From JBBIMS01 sp964531645 (GTDB lineage Bacteria; Acidobacteriota; Aminicenantia; JBFLYD01; JBBIMS01): a DNA stretch of 16,776 nt. A model generated the notes under the pieces. That model saw nothing but the letters and a program-made list of their open reading frames with translations, was not told the DNA's origin and ran no database searches. Made by a program: the position numbers and the translations under genes. Numbering within the stretch: the stretch's first letter is position 1; each line of letters starts with the position of its first letter. The stretch is taken from contig CAZHEF010000043.1 of assembly GCA_964531645.1 (NCBI GenBank), positions 1-16,776 on the forward strand. The letters are read 5' to 3'. This document shows positions 1 to 7,684 of the stretch, in pieces.

Positions 1-55
1 TTATGGATTTATAAAGAAAGTTCTTAACCTGAAAATCTAATTTACGGAATTTCTG
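1..55 (-). repeat. Left copy of 55-bp inverted repeat
   Basis: Bases 1-55 match the reverse complement of 16574-16628 at 54 of 55 positions; the only difference is base 44 (A here, G in the other copy). Beyond base 55 the copies diverge, although a weaker match around 71-85 (a GCAA followed by a T-run and ATGT) suggests a degraded extension. The repeat runs off the window edge, so its true length is unknown. The side of the repeat equivalent to the right copy's promoter and ORF lies to the left, outside the window. It contains a small internal palindrome (AAGAA-AG-TTCTT). It could be the end of an insertion sequence or a dispersed intergenic repeat. Confidence 0.9.
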
Positions 56-83
56 TTGCAACTTCAAAATAGCAATTTTTTAT

Positions 84-119
84 GTGATCCTCTCCTCCAA
101 AGAGGAGGAAGGTCCTCAC
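84..119. other. Strong imperfect hairpin downstream of the PD40 pseudogene
   Basis: The arms are GTGA (84-87) with TCAC (116-119), CCT (89-91) with AGG (110-112), and TCCTCC (93-98) with GGAGGA (104-109), around the loop AAAGA. This gives 13 pairs with a one-base bulge at 92 and a small internal loop. It lies 40 bases past the stop of the decayed minus-strand gene, where a terminator would be expected. However, no U-run follows it on either RNA strand; the T-run is on the wrong side for minus-strand transcription. It may be a non-canonical terminator, an RNA-stabilising structure or a relic of the nearby repeat. Confidence 0.5.
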
Positions 120-158
120 AAAGAGATTTGATGTTGATGAGTTTTTAGCCAGTAATTT

Positions 159-1147
159 TTAGTGCTCACCAATCAATCCATTCATCCTGACCTTTTGCAC
201 GGAAGATATTTTTAAGCCTGAACCATCCACATTTATCACATAAATTTCAGTTCCATATTCAGTAACCTCAGGACCTGTCCCATAAAAAGCAAGAAATTTA
301 CCATCTGGAGAAAGTCTTAAAGAGTGATCAGGCATTACAGAACCTCCAAAAGGGGTAATCTGCCTTAAATCACTTCCATCCCTATTTATTACCCAAATTT
401 CTATACCAGGGAGATGGGAAGGAGCAGAGTTAAGAAAGAATATTTTTTTAACATCTAAAGACCATGTTGGCTCCATGCCTCTCTGAGTGACTTGACGCAA
501 ACCACTACCATCTGGATGGATAACATATATGCAAGGTCCTTTGCCTCCTCCAGGGTTATAGATAAAGGCAATTTCATTCCCTTCAGGAGACCATTGCTGT
601 CATTGAACATATCCTCCCTTGCTTTTTGGCAGATTCTGCTGATTGGTCAGCTGACGCTGATTACTACCATCAGCGTTCATTATAAATAAATTACGAAATC
701 CATCTCTATCGGATATAAACGAAATCTTTTCCCGTCCGGAGACCAGTCAGGAAATATATCCTGTCCTGGGTCGCTTGTCAGACGCCGAATCTTTTTTCCA
801 TCTACGGACATAACATAAATATCATTCCTTCCTTCTCTTGAAAACCTTACAAATGCGATATTACAGCGGTCGGGTGACCATGATGGCATTGTGTCATTTT
901 TAGCATCAGGATTTGAGAGCCGAACTCTGTTGCTCCCATCAGGGTCCATTAAGTAAATGCCATAATTAACAGCTACATTGTCTCTTGGGTCGTAGGAGAA
1001 AACAATCTTACCAAAGTTTTTAATGCAAGCGTTGGATGGTAGTCTTTCAATAGATTCAGTATCTACAAAAGTTGCTATCAATAAGAGAAAATTTAAGCCA
1101 CATAAAACTATCATTCCGATTATTCCAGTTCTAAGAACACTTTTCAT
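159..1147 (-). pseudogene. PD40/TolB-like beta-propeller protein, broken by frameshift and stop
   Basis: This would encode an exported protein of about 330 residues made of WD40-like PD40 blades, as in the TolB C-terminal propeller. Blade signatures are clear in three segments: IYLMDPDGSN, PSWSPD, IYVMSVDGKKIRRLT, DWSPDGKR, FIMNADGSN, QQWSPEGNEIAF, YVIHPDGSGLRQVT and WVINRDGSDLRQIT. The start is ATG at 1147 after GGAGGT, followed by a hydrophobic signal or anchor segment. Two lesions are visible. One base is missing near 721-730: restoring it after DGKR continues the reading as ISFISDRDG. An in-frame TGA lies at 600-602, within GYVQ-stop-QQWSPEG. A third indel in the T-run at 209-213 is possible, since the other frame ends in QDEWIDW-stop at 166. 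The intact ribosome site suggests recent decay, or sequencing error. Such propellers bind proteins or ligands at the envelope; the exact role is unknown. Confidence 0.85.
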
Positions 1148-1181
1148 ATTATACCTCCAATTAAAAATTTTATATCTTCCA

Positions 1182-1202
1182 TGTCGGTAAAAAAGATCGA
1201 CA
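1182..1202. promoter_or_regulatory. Weak dyad TGTCG-N11-CGACA upstream of the PD40 gene
   Basis: A five-base inverted repeat with 11-base spacing lies 35-55 bases upstream of the PD40 pseudogene start, in the divergent intergenic region. The position would suit an operator. The arms are short and may be chance. The remainder of 1148-1332 is AT-rich and I recognise no other element in it. Confidence 0.2.
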
Positions 1203-1332
1203 CTGCAATATTTAAAATTCTGAGCAAAAGCTTTCTTCTTAGATTAATTATCAGCCCTGAGCATACTTTTTAAAATTATATAATCTTAAGCCGTTACCAA
1301 CAAGGGGAGCTAACTAATTACCCTGATAAAAG

Positions 1333-1361
1333 TTGACATATCCCATTCAAGAAAATAAACT
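1333..1361 (+). promoter_or_regulatory. Sigma70-type promoter for the GWxTD gene
   Basis: The -35 box TTGACA (1333-1338, a perfect consensus) is followed after 17 bases by TAAACT (1356-1361, 4 of 6 matches to TATAAT). The -10 ends only 7 bases before ATG at 1369, so transcription should begin at or next to the start codon and give a leaderless message. No Shine-Dalgarno sequence precedes that ATG, which agrees. The TTG of the -35 can be read as an upstream in-frame start, but this is better explained as promoter. Confidence 0.6.
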
Positions 1362-1368
1362 ATTTTAT

Positions 1369-3354
1369 ATGAGATTTTATGTTAGCCTGATTTTAATATT
1401 CTTTTATTTCTTACCTCTCACTGCGGAAAAGCTTGGTGAGAAATGGGATAAATGGCTGAATGAGGAGGTTGTTTATATAATTTCCAAAAAAGAAAGAGAG
1501 GTTTTTTTATCCCTTCAAACTGATAAAGAAAGGGAAAAGTTTGTTGAAAATTTCTGGTTGATTAGAGACCCAACTCCAGGAACTCCTGCCAACGAATTTA
1601 AGGAGGAACATTACAGAAGACTTGAATATGCAAACAAGGTTTTAGGAAGAGGGTCTGCAAGACCTGGTTGGATGACAGATATGGGTAGAGTTTATATTAT
1701 ACTTGGAGAGCCCCTTGAAAGACACAGATTTGAAACTTACGAAAGTGTTAATCCCGCTGAACTCTGGTATTACCACGGAGAGATTAAATATGGATTCCCT
1801 CCATATTTTTACATTATGTTTTACAAAGAGCATGGAATTGGCGACTGGAAGCTCTACAGCCCTGCTGGAGATGGACCTGAAAAACTTTTGAATCCTTCTG
1901 CTTGGAGAAGTGCTGGTTCAAGAGAAGAAGCTTACAAAACGCTCAAAAGAACAAATTCAGAACTTGCTTCTGCCTCTCTTTCTCTTATTCCTGGAGAAGC
2001 TATTGACCCAACAGGAAGCATACCCTCTCTTTCCTCAGACCTTTTATTAAACAATGTTTTTTCACTACCTTCAAAAAGGGTTGAAAGTGCCTGGGCAGAG
2101 GATTTTTTAAAGATAAAGGATTTTGTTTTATCGGATTATTCTGTTAATTATGTAAGAAGTGATTCAACAGTTTTTCTCCACAGGGAAAATTCAATTAATA
2201 CAATTCATTTTTCCATTGAACCTGAAAAAATTGTCTTCAACCAGTATGAGAAGAAAATCTATGCTCCATTGGAGATGAATATAAGAATAACTGATTTAAA
2301 AGGAAATGGAATTTATCAGGAGGAGAAGGATGTGAGCATAGAAATGGGAGAGGAGAAATTTAAAATTTATGAAGGCAGGATTTGTGGAATTCAAGGTATA
2401 ATTCCAATTGCTCCAGGGGATTATGTTCTAAATATTCTCCTGAGGAATGTCCAGTCAAAGGATTTCTCTTCCTTGGAAAAAATAATTCATTCGCCATCTC
2501 TATCGGATTCTCCATCCCTTTCCCCTGTTATTATCGGCTTTGGGAAAAAGACTGGTGGTAACCCTTATTTGAGGGCTTTTAAATTCAAAGATTGTCAGAT
2601 ATTTCTGGGCTCAAAAAAGAATTTCACTCCAAAGGATACTCTTGTCTTTTTTGCAGAGATTTACAACTTTGAAAAAGCTGAAAAGGACTGGAAAATAGTG
2701 TGGAGCGTTTCAGCCGGAGGAAAGGATTTGATAAAGAGAGAAGAAAGTTTGCAGGAAAATATTCTTGTAAGCCTCCCCCTCAACAATCTATCTCCTGATT
2801 ATTACAGATTAAAGGTTTCAGTGGTGGATGGAAGAGGAAAGGAGATAATGTATTCTACAGAAGATTTCAGTATTCTTCCCATTCCTGCTGTTCCGAGACC
2901 ATGGATTTATTCCCAATCCTATCAGAGCCCAAATCAATTTGTTGAAATTCTCATGGAACAATTTATCAATAAGGGAAAGCCCGAATTAGCATTAAAATTT
3001 GTGGAGGGGGTTGAGTTAAAAGGGAAAATTTTGTTTCTTGCAGGAAAAGCAAAATTTCTTCTTGGAGACTATAAATCAGCCATAGATTATCTTTCCAATT
3101 TCAAAGATTCTCAGGATACTTCAGCTTTAAATATTCTTGCTCGCTCTTACGAGGGACTTGGAAATTTTAATGAGGCAATTTTCTATTATGAAACCATTTT
3201 AAAGTTAACAGGCGGAAGCATTGAGGTTTTAAATTCTATTGCCAATTGCTACTACAAAATGGGGAAAAAAGAGGATGCAAGGAAATATTTTGAAAGGTCT
3301 TTAAAATTGAATCCTGACCAGAAGGAGATTATTGAGATTCTAAAAAAACTCTGA
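1369..3354 (+). CDS. GWxTD-domain exported protein with C-terminal TPR repeats
   Basis: This protein of 661 residues belongs to the GWxTD-domain family, whose function is not established; members occur widely in Bacteroidota, Acidobacteriota and related phyla, usually exported. Residues 1-19 form a hydrophobic signal peptide ending LPLTA. Residues 24-75 hold the conserved lead-in (KEREVF, then FW..RDPTPGTPANEF). GWMTD is at 100-104, followed by GRVYIILGEP (106-115) and the aromatic stretch around 133-163 ending DWKLYSP. A middle beta-rich region follows. The last 120 or so residues are TPR-like helix pairs (ALNILARSYEGLGNFNEAIFYYE and a second copy before LKLNP), suggesting protein-protein contacts in the periplasm or outer membrane. 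I chose ATG at 1369 rather than the in-frame TTG at 1333, because the ATG places the signal peptide at the N-terminus and the TTG is part of a -35 box. It is the only complete plus-strand gene, divergent from the PD40 pseudogene. Confidence 0.9.
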   Translation: MRFYVSLILIFFYFLPLTAEKLGEKWDKWLNEEVVYIISKKEREVFLSLQTDKEREKFVENFWLIRDPTPGTPANEFKEEHYRRLEYANKVLGRGSARPGWMTDMGRVYIILGEPLERHRFETYESVNPAELWYYHGEIKYGFPPYFYIMFYKEHGIGDWKLYSPAGDGPEKLLNPSAWRSAGSREEAYKTLKRTNSELASASLSLIPGEAIDPTGSIPSLSSDLLLNNVFSLPSKRVESAWAEDFLKIKDFVLSDYSVNYVRSDSTVFLHRENSINTIHFSIEPEKIVFNQYEKKIYAPLEMNIRITDLKGNGIYQEEKDVSIEMGEEKFKIYEGRICGIQGIIPIAPGDYVLNILLRNVQSKDFSSLEKIIHSPSLSDSPSLSPVIIGFGKKTGGNPYLRAFKFKDCQIFLGSKKNFTPKDTLVFFAEIYNFEKAEKDWKIVWSVSAGGKDLIKREESLQENILVSLPLNNLSPDYYRLKVSVVDGRGKEIMYSTEDFSILPIPAVPRPWIYSQSYQSPNQFVEILMEQFINKGKPELALKFVEGVELKGKILFLAGKAKFLLGDYKSAIDYLSNFKDSQDTSALNILARSYEGLGNFNEAIFYYETILKLTGGSIEVLNSIANCYYKMGKKEDARKYFERSLKLNPDQKEIIEILKKL

Positions 3355-3412
3355 GTAAAGAGTAAAATTAGCAAGAGAGGCTGACTTGACAACATTGATT
3401 CTGCAATAATAA

Positions 3413-3467
3413 CCAATAATCAAACAATGATGAGAAAAACAGTTCTTTCTTAATGTTTGGTTATTGG
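3413..3467. terminator. Large hairpin between convergent genes, possible bidirectional terminator
   Basis: CCAATAATCAAACA (3413-3426) pairs with TGTTTGGTTATTGG (3454-3467): 14 pairs with a single wobble pair when read on the plus strand, around a 27-base loop that has weak inner pairing (AGAA with TTCT). It begins 59 bases past the GWxTD stop and lies 93 bases past the end of the glycosyltransferase gene. There is no good U-run on either side, so termination is inferred from position. It could be a degenerate repeat instead. Confidence 0.35.
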
Positions 3468-3479
3468 GGCTTATTAAGT

Positions 3480-3509
3480 TTTGGATATTGGAAATTGGCA
3501 ATTGGAGCT
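3480..3509. repeat. Short degenerate TTGG-rich repeats
   Basis: The stretch contains closely spaced ATTGG units (GGATATTGG, AAATTGG, CAATTGG) in the convergent intergenic region. Similar low-complexity ATTGG-type tracts occur between genes in several AT-rich uncultured bacteria. No function can be read from it. Confidence 0.4.
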
Positions 3510-3559
3510 TATTTGAAACTTGGTTATTTCCCTCCCGAAGCTTGTAGCCTGTGGCAATT

Positions 3560-4702
3560 TTATACTAAAAGCCTTCTATAAAGAGAGAGAACTCTTTCAG
3601 AGACTATTTCCATGGAGTAGAATTTTTCAACTCTTTCCTTTGCTTTTAATCCAAATCTTACTCTTTCCTCTTCATTTTCTACCAGTCTCTTTATAGCTTC
3701 GGCAAGCGCAGAAGAGTCACCAGGAGGAACAGTTAATCCAGTTTCTCCGTGAATGCTTATTTCAGGTACTCCAGTTGGAATTTTTGTATTTATAACAGGT
3801 TTACCGCATGTCATAGCCTCAAGCTGGACATTTCCGAAAGATTCGTAGAGAGAAGGGAGAACAAATATGTCACATGCATAATAAAAAGGAACAAGCTCAT
3901 CATAACTTTTCTTTCCAAGAAAGTGGACTTTTTTTTCTAAGCTATTCTTTGTTACTATTTCTTGGAGTTTATTCTTTAAAATTCCATCACCAATTATTAG
4001 AAGATTCCCTTTAACTTCTCTCATTGCAAGAATTAAATATTGTAGACCTTTGTATGGAAGAAGATTCCCTACAAAAAGAATGATGGGGAAGCCGTAGCTC
4101 TTTTTTATCTCATCTCTTTTTTTCTCTATCTCATGATTTATCTCAAATTTTTTTATGTCTATTCCAAAGGGAATTATTTCGATTTTCTCCCTGAATCCTG
4201 ATAGGAGTTTTGAATTCAGAAAAACCTTTGAAGGAATAATTATTATGTCCATTTTTTTGAAGAATGTTCTAAGGATGGGCATATACATACTCATAAGATA
4301 GTTTCTTGTGAGTCTTTCGTAGTGAATGGTGACAACTTTTTTCCTTGCCGGATTAAAGAGAATTTCCATGGTCTCAGCAAGAGGAAAAAGAGAGTGATAA
4401 TGGATAAGATCGGCTTTTTTTGTGAGATTTTGAAAGTGATGAGGGAAACAGAGGGAAATTGGAACTGAAAGAAAAAGTCCTAAACTACAGGATTTTAAAA
4501 CCTCAACATCATTGATTCTTTCCAATTTCGTTTTACCCTTTACCTGGCAACAAAGTATTTTTACACTGGTTTTTTTCTTTATAGATTCGACAAGCTCCTG
4601 TAAATTTCTTTCAACGCCTCCAGTCCATGGATAATAAAGCTTGCTGATATGAAGGATTTCCAATGATTTCAAAAAATTTTCATTGCTAATCTTATTCTCC
4701 AC
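3560..4702 (-). CDS. GT4-family glycosyltransferase
   Basis: This is a retaining GT-B glycosyltransferase of family GT4, about 380 residues, which transfers a sugar from a nucleotide-sugar donor to a lipid-linked glycan, LPS or a protein. The N-terminal acceptor domain has the glycine-rich loop PWTGGVERN (25-33) and a HYHSLFP stretch near 101. The C-terminal donor domain has LFVGNLLPYKGL (209-220), GDG near 238, and the EX7E motif ESFGNVQLE (287-295), followed by the usual PEI and GETG segments. There is no membrane segment, so it is probably a peripheral cytoplasmic enzyme. The GTG start at 4702 lies 13 bases after the pilR stop; no good ribosome site precedes it, so the start is uncertain (an in-frame TTG or the ATT codon behind GGAG are alternatives). 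It is probably co-transcribed with the pil genes. Its acceptor may be pilin or cell-surface polysaccharide; the sequence does not say which. Confidence 0.85.
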   Translation of the reverse strand: MENKISNENFLKSLEILHISKLYYPWTGGVERNLQELVESIKKKTSVKILCCQVKGKTKLERINDVEVLKSCSLGLFLSVPISLCFPHHFQNLTKKADLIHYHSLFPLAETMEILFNPARKKVVTIHYERLTRNYLMSMYMPILRTFFKKMDIIIIPSKVFLNSKLLSGFREKIEIIPFGIDIKKFEINHEIEKKRDEIKKSYGFPIILFVGNLLPYKGLQYLILAMREVKGNLLIIGDGILKNKLQEIVTKNSLEKKVHFLGKKSYDELVPFYYACDIFVLPSLYESFGNVQLEAMTCGKPVINTKIPTGVPEISIHGETGLTVPPGDSSALAEAIKRLVENEEERVRFGLKAKERVEKFYSMEIVSERVLSLYRRLLV

Positions 4703-4715
4703 TTTTAAGATATTT

Positions 4716-6113
4716 TTAATTTTCAGGCTTTTTTGTTTTTATTCCAAGTTTCTTTACATAATATCTTAAGGATCTGTAGCTCATTTTAAGAAGTTTTGAG
4801 GCTTTTAGGAATTCGTTATTGGATATTTCAAGGGCTTCTTCTATAATTTTTTTTCTCACAAGGTCTATATAGCTTTCAAAATTCAGACCTTCTTCACTTA
4901 TTGCTGGTATCGGAAGAAAAGGGAAATGGAAAGAATTGGAAAGAGTAATGGCTTTTATTGATTCATCGATGGAATCAGGAGTTATGAAGTCTGAGGTTTC
5001 AAAAACAACCGCTCTTTCAATACAATTTTCAAGCTCCCTTACATTTCCTGGCCAGTGATAAGATTCAAGAATTTTCAAAGCGTCTTCCTTAATCCCCTGG
5101 ATATTTTTTCCCGTTTTCTGGTTATAAATTTTGATAAAATGTTCCACAAGTAGAGGTATATCCTCCTTTCTCTCCCTTAAAGGTGGAAGATTTATTCTAA
5201 TAACATTGAGCCTATAGAAAAGGTCTTCCCTGAATTTTCCCTCTCTTATCTTTTCACTAAGATCAACATTTGTTGAAGCAATTATTCTCACATCAACTTC
5301 TTTCTCTTCCGTTCCACCAACCTTCCTATTTTTTTTCTCCTGAAGAACCCTCAAAAGTTTTACCTGCATCCAGAGGCTCATCTCTGAGATTTCGTCAAGT
5401 AAAATTGTTCCTTTGTGAGCTATCTCAAAAAGCCCTTTTTTATCTGTGTAGGCGCCTGTAAAAGAACCTTTCACATGCCCGAATAGCTCGGATTCGAGAA
5501 GAGTCTCTGGCAAAGCACCGCAATTTATTGAGACAAAGGGCTGCTCTTTCCTTAAAGATGAATAATGGATTGCTTTTGCTACAAGTTCTTTTCCTGTTCC
5601 ACTCTCTCCTGTTATGAGAACTGTGGAGTTTGTGGGTGCTATCTTTTCTATTAATGAGAAAATTTCTTTGATCTTTTTGCTTTTTCCTATTAAGTTGTGA
5701 AATGAATATTTTTCATATAATTCCTTTTTAAGTCTTAAATTCTCTTCCTTTAGAATTTTCTTTTCAAGAGCATTCCTTACTATAATTCTGAGTTCCTCGA
5801 TATTGATGGGCTTTATTATATAATCAATGGCTCCTGCTTTCATTGCTTCAACAGCACTTTCTGTTGAAGCATAAGCAGTTATGACCATTACCATTGTATC
5901 GGGATAAAGGGAATGAATATGTTTCAAAAGAGTGATACCATCTCCATCGGGCATTCTGAGGTCTGTTATGACGAGATCAAAGGAGGTTCTGGTAAGCTCT
6001 CTCAATGCTTCATTTCCAGAAGATGCAGTGCTTACAATAAACCCTTCCTTTTGAAAAGATCTTTTTATTATTGTCCTTATATTCTCCTCATCATCCACAA
6101 CAAGAATTCTCAT
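4716..6113 (-). CDS. pilR: PilR-like sigma54-dependent response regulator
   Basis: This is an NtrC-family activator of 465 residues. The receiver domain (1-118) has the acidic pair D7-D8, phospho-acceptor D51, T79 and K101. The AAA+ domain has Walker A GESGTGKE (169-176), the sigma54-contact loop GSFTGA (216-221), Walker B GTILLDE (235-241), the FREDLFYRLNV stretch (294-304) with the arginine finger, and WPGNVREL (354-361). A Fis-type helix-turn-helix occupies about 420-457. When phosphorylated it should form a ring that remodels sigma54 RNA polymerase. The gene overlaps the histidine kinase by ATGA and has AAAGGAG five bases before the ATG, so the two form a pair. PilR is inferred from the pilBTC-SR context; by sequence alone it could be another NtrC/AtoC-type regulator. 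The contact loop carries Ser in place of the usual first Ala of GAFTGA. I see no -24/-12 promoter in the window that it would act on. Confidence 0.88.
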   Translation of the reverse strand: MRILVVDDEENIRTIIKRSFQKEGFIVSTASSGNEALRELTRTSFDLVITDLRMPDGDGITLLKHIHSLYPDTMVMVITAYASTESAVEAMKAGAIDYIIKPINIEELRIIVRNALEKKILKEENLRLKKELYEKYSFHNLIGKSKKIKEIFSLIEKIAPTNSTVLITGESGTGKELVAKAIHYSSLRKEQPFVSINCGALPETLLESELFGHVKGSFTGAYTDKKGLFEIAHKGTILLDEISEMSLWMQVKLLRVLQEKKNRKVGGTEEKEVDVRIIASTNVDLSEKIREGKFREDLFYRLNVIRINLPPLRERKEDIPLLVEHFIKIYNQKTGKNIQGIKEDALKILESYHWPGNVRELENCIERAVVFETSDFITPDSIDESIKAITLSNSFHFPFLPIPAISEEGLNFESYIDLVRKKIIEEALEISNNEFLKASKLLKMSYRSLRYYVKKLGIKTKKPEN

Positions 6114-7663
6114 TTTGTCTCCTTTGGAATTGTGACAATTATTTCTGTTCCCTTCCCTTTGGAAGATCTAACTTCTATTTTCCCATTCATCTCATTGATC
6201 AATTTCCATACAAGGCTCATTCCTATTCCGTGACCATTACCAAAATTTGAATAAAAAGGTTCAAAAATTCTTTGAAGCTCTTCTCCATCCATCCCTATAC
6301 CGCTATCCTTTACTGAAATCTTCACATCCCTTTCATTGTTTTCAATATTCACTTCAAGGGTTCCTCCTTCTGGCATTGCTTTTAATGAATTCAGAATGAT
6401 GTTCCAGAATATAGTTCTTAACTGTCTTTCGTCACCATAAACAACCACAGAGGCATTCTTGAAATTACCTTTTATCTCAATGTTTTTCCTTGAATGACTT
6501 ATAAGGGAGAGGCTGTTTCTAATAATTTCTGAAAAGTCCACTTTTGTATTTATCTTCTCAAAAGGTTTCATTGTGTCAAGGAATTCGGTTAAGAAATCCC
6601 TTAATCTTTTTGACTCTTTAAAAATAATATCAATAAGCTCTGCTTCTCCTGTCTGCTCCTCTTTCATTAACTGCGCAGCTCCTGAAATGGCAGTTAAAGG
6701 GTTTCTGATTTCATGAGCAACAAATGTTGCCATCTCTCCGAGGGTAGCCATTTTCTCCTTTATTTTAAGCTCCTTTTCCATCTTTTTTGACTCGGTTATA
6801 TTCTGAAATAGGATAACAAAATATGGATTTCTTGAGTCTTCTATAAAAGAGATGTTTCCTCCAATTATTTTCTCAATTATATTTATTTCAAACCCGACCC
6901 TTTTTTCCTTTACTTCTTCGGGATCTTTTTTAAAACCAAGAATTTCCCACACAGAATTTTTTATTATCTCATTCCCGAGAATCTCCAGAGCTCTTTTATT
7001 GGAAAAAATTACATTTCCATTTATGTCAGCTGTAATTAGCCCTGAGCCCATATTTTCAATTATACTTCTTGAGAATATCTCGAGATCTTTAAATTTTTGT
7101 TCAACTATCTGGAGTTGTTTGTCAGCTTTTCTCAGGGAACGAGAAAGTATTGAACTCAAATATGCAGAGCTGAAAAATGCAAAGACTGAAATAAAAAGAT
7201 TGTAAAGGACTAACTCCTGCGGTATATCTGTTTCGACAGGGTTGTATGGCGGGATAACTTTGTAATACATGAGATCAACAAGAGAGCCAAAGAGTAAGGA
7301 AGTGACGGATGTGACAATCCATAAACCTTTTGAAGGGAGAAGGAAACTGCTCGTTATTATTGGAAGAATATAAAGAAAATAGAATGGGGAAACCATCCCT
7401 CCAGAGATATAAACGAGCCATGTGACTATAATTACATCGCCAAAGATCTGAAGATAGAGTTGAAGAGTATCATTCAAATTTAATTTGAGGAGGAAAATAT
7501 AAAAAAGATTCAATGAATAAATTGCAAAGATTAAATAGTAGAAAAAATCCATCTTTAAAAGATAGGGAGAGACAACCTGAATTATTATAACTGAAACTAA
7601 CAGGGTAGAGGCTACAATGAAGCGGTATTTTATGAGACTAATTATCTTTTTTTGATTTTCCAT
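6110..7663 (-). CDS. pilS: PilS-like membrane histidine kinase
   Basis: This is a sensor kinase of 517 residues. Residues 1-175 hold about six hydrophobic segments, the architecture of PilS, which senses pilin within the membrane. A PAS-like domain follows (about 192-290; IIENMGSGLITAD, then NGNVIFSNKRALEILG). The dimerisation domain has the H-box AHEIRNPLTAISGAAQL with phospho-accepting H317. The ATPase domain has the N-box with N421 and N425, the G1 box VKDSGIGM (451-458), FEPFYS (467-472) and the glycine-rich lid GNGHGIGMSL (475-484). All catalytic boxes look intact. The gene starts 21 bases after the pilC stop with only a weak ribosome site, and it ends in a 4-base overlap with its response regulator. 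The expected role is to phosphorylate PilR and control pilus genes. The signal is inferred from the family. Confidence 0.87.
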   Translation of the reverse strand: MENQKKIISLIKYRFIVASTLLVSVIIIQVVSPYLLKMDFFYYLIFAIYSLNLFYIFLLKLNLNDTLQLYLQIFGDVIIVTWLVYISGGMVSPFYFLYILPIITSSFLLPSKGLWIVTSVTSLLFGSLVDLMYYKVIPPYNPVETDIPQELVLYNLFISVFAFFSSAYLSSILSRSLRKADKQLQIVEQKFKDLEIFSRSIIENMGSGLITADINGNVIFSNKRALEILGNEIIKNSVWEILGFKKDPEEVKEKRVGFEINIIEKIIGGNISFIEDSRNPYFVILFQNITESKKMEKELKIKEKMATLGEMATFVAHEIRNPLTAISGAAQLMKEEQTGEAELIDIIFKESKRLRDFLTEFLDTMKPFEKINTKVDFSEIIRNSLSLISHSRKNIEIKGNFKNASVVVYGDERQLRTIFWNIILNSLKAMPEGGTLEVNIENNERDVKISVKDSGIGMDGEELQRIFEPFYSNFGNGHGIGMSLVWKLINEMNGKIEVRSSKGKGTEIIVTIPKETK

Positions 7664-7684
7664 TCACTTTATGAATTTTTTCTC

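Noticed and set aside
600..602. UGA recoded as an amino acid in the PD40 gene
   Set aside because: UGA ends pilS, pilT, lpxK and waaA here, and the same gene has an independent frameshift, so simple decay is the better explanation.
159..1147. True tolB of the Tol-Pal system
   Set aside because: Only the PD40 blades match; the TolB N-terminal domain is absent and no tolQRA or pal lies nearby.
1333..1368. Upstream TTG start for the GWxTD protein
   Set aside because: It overlaps a perfect -35 box, lacks a ribosome site and would bury the signal peptide behind 12 polar residues.
3480..3509. CRISPR-like spacing in the ATTGG tract
   Set aside because: Units are only 7-9 bases, irregular and without spacers.
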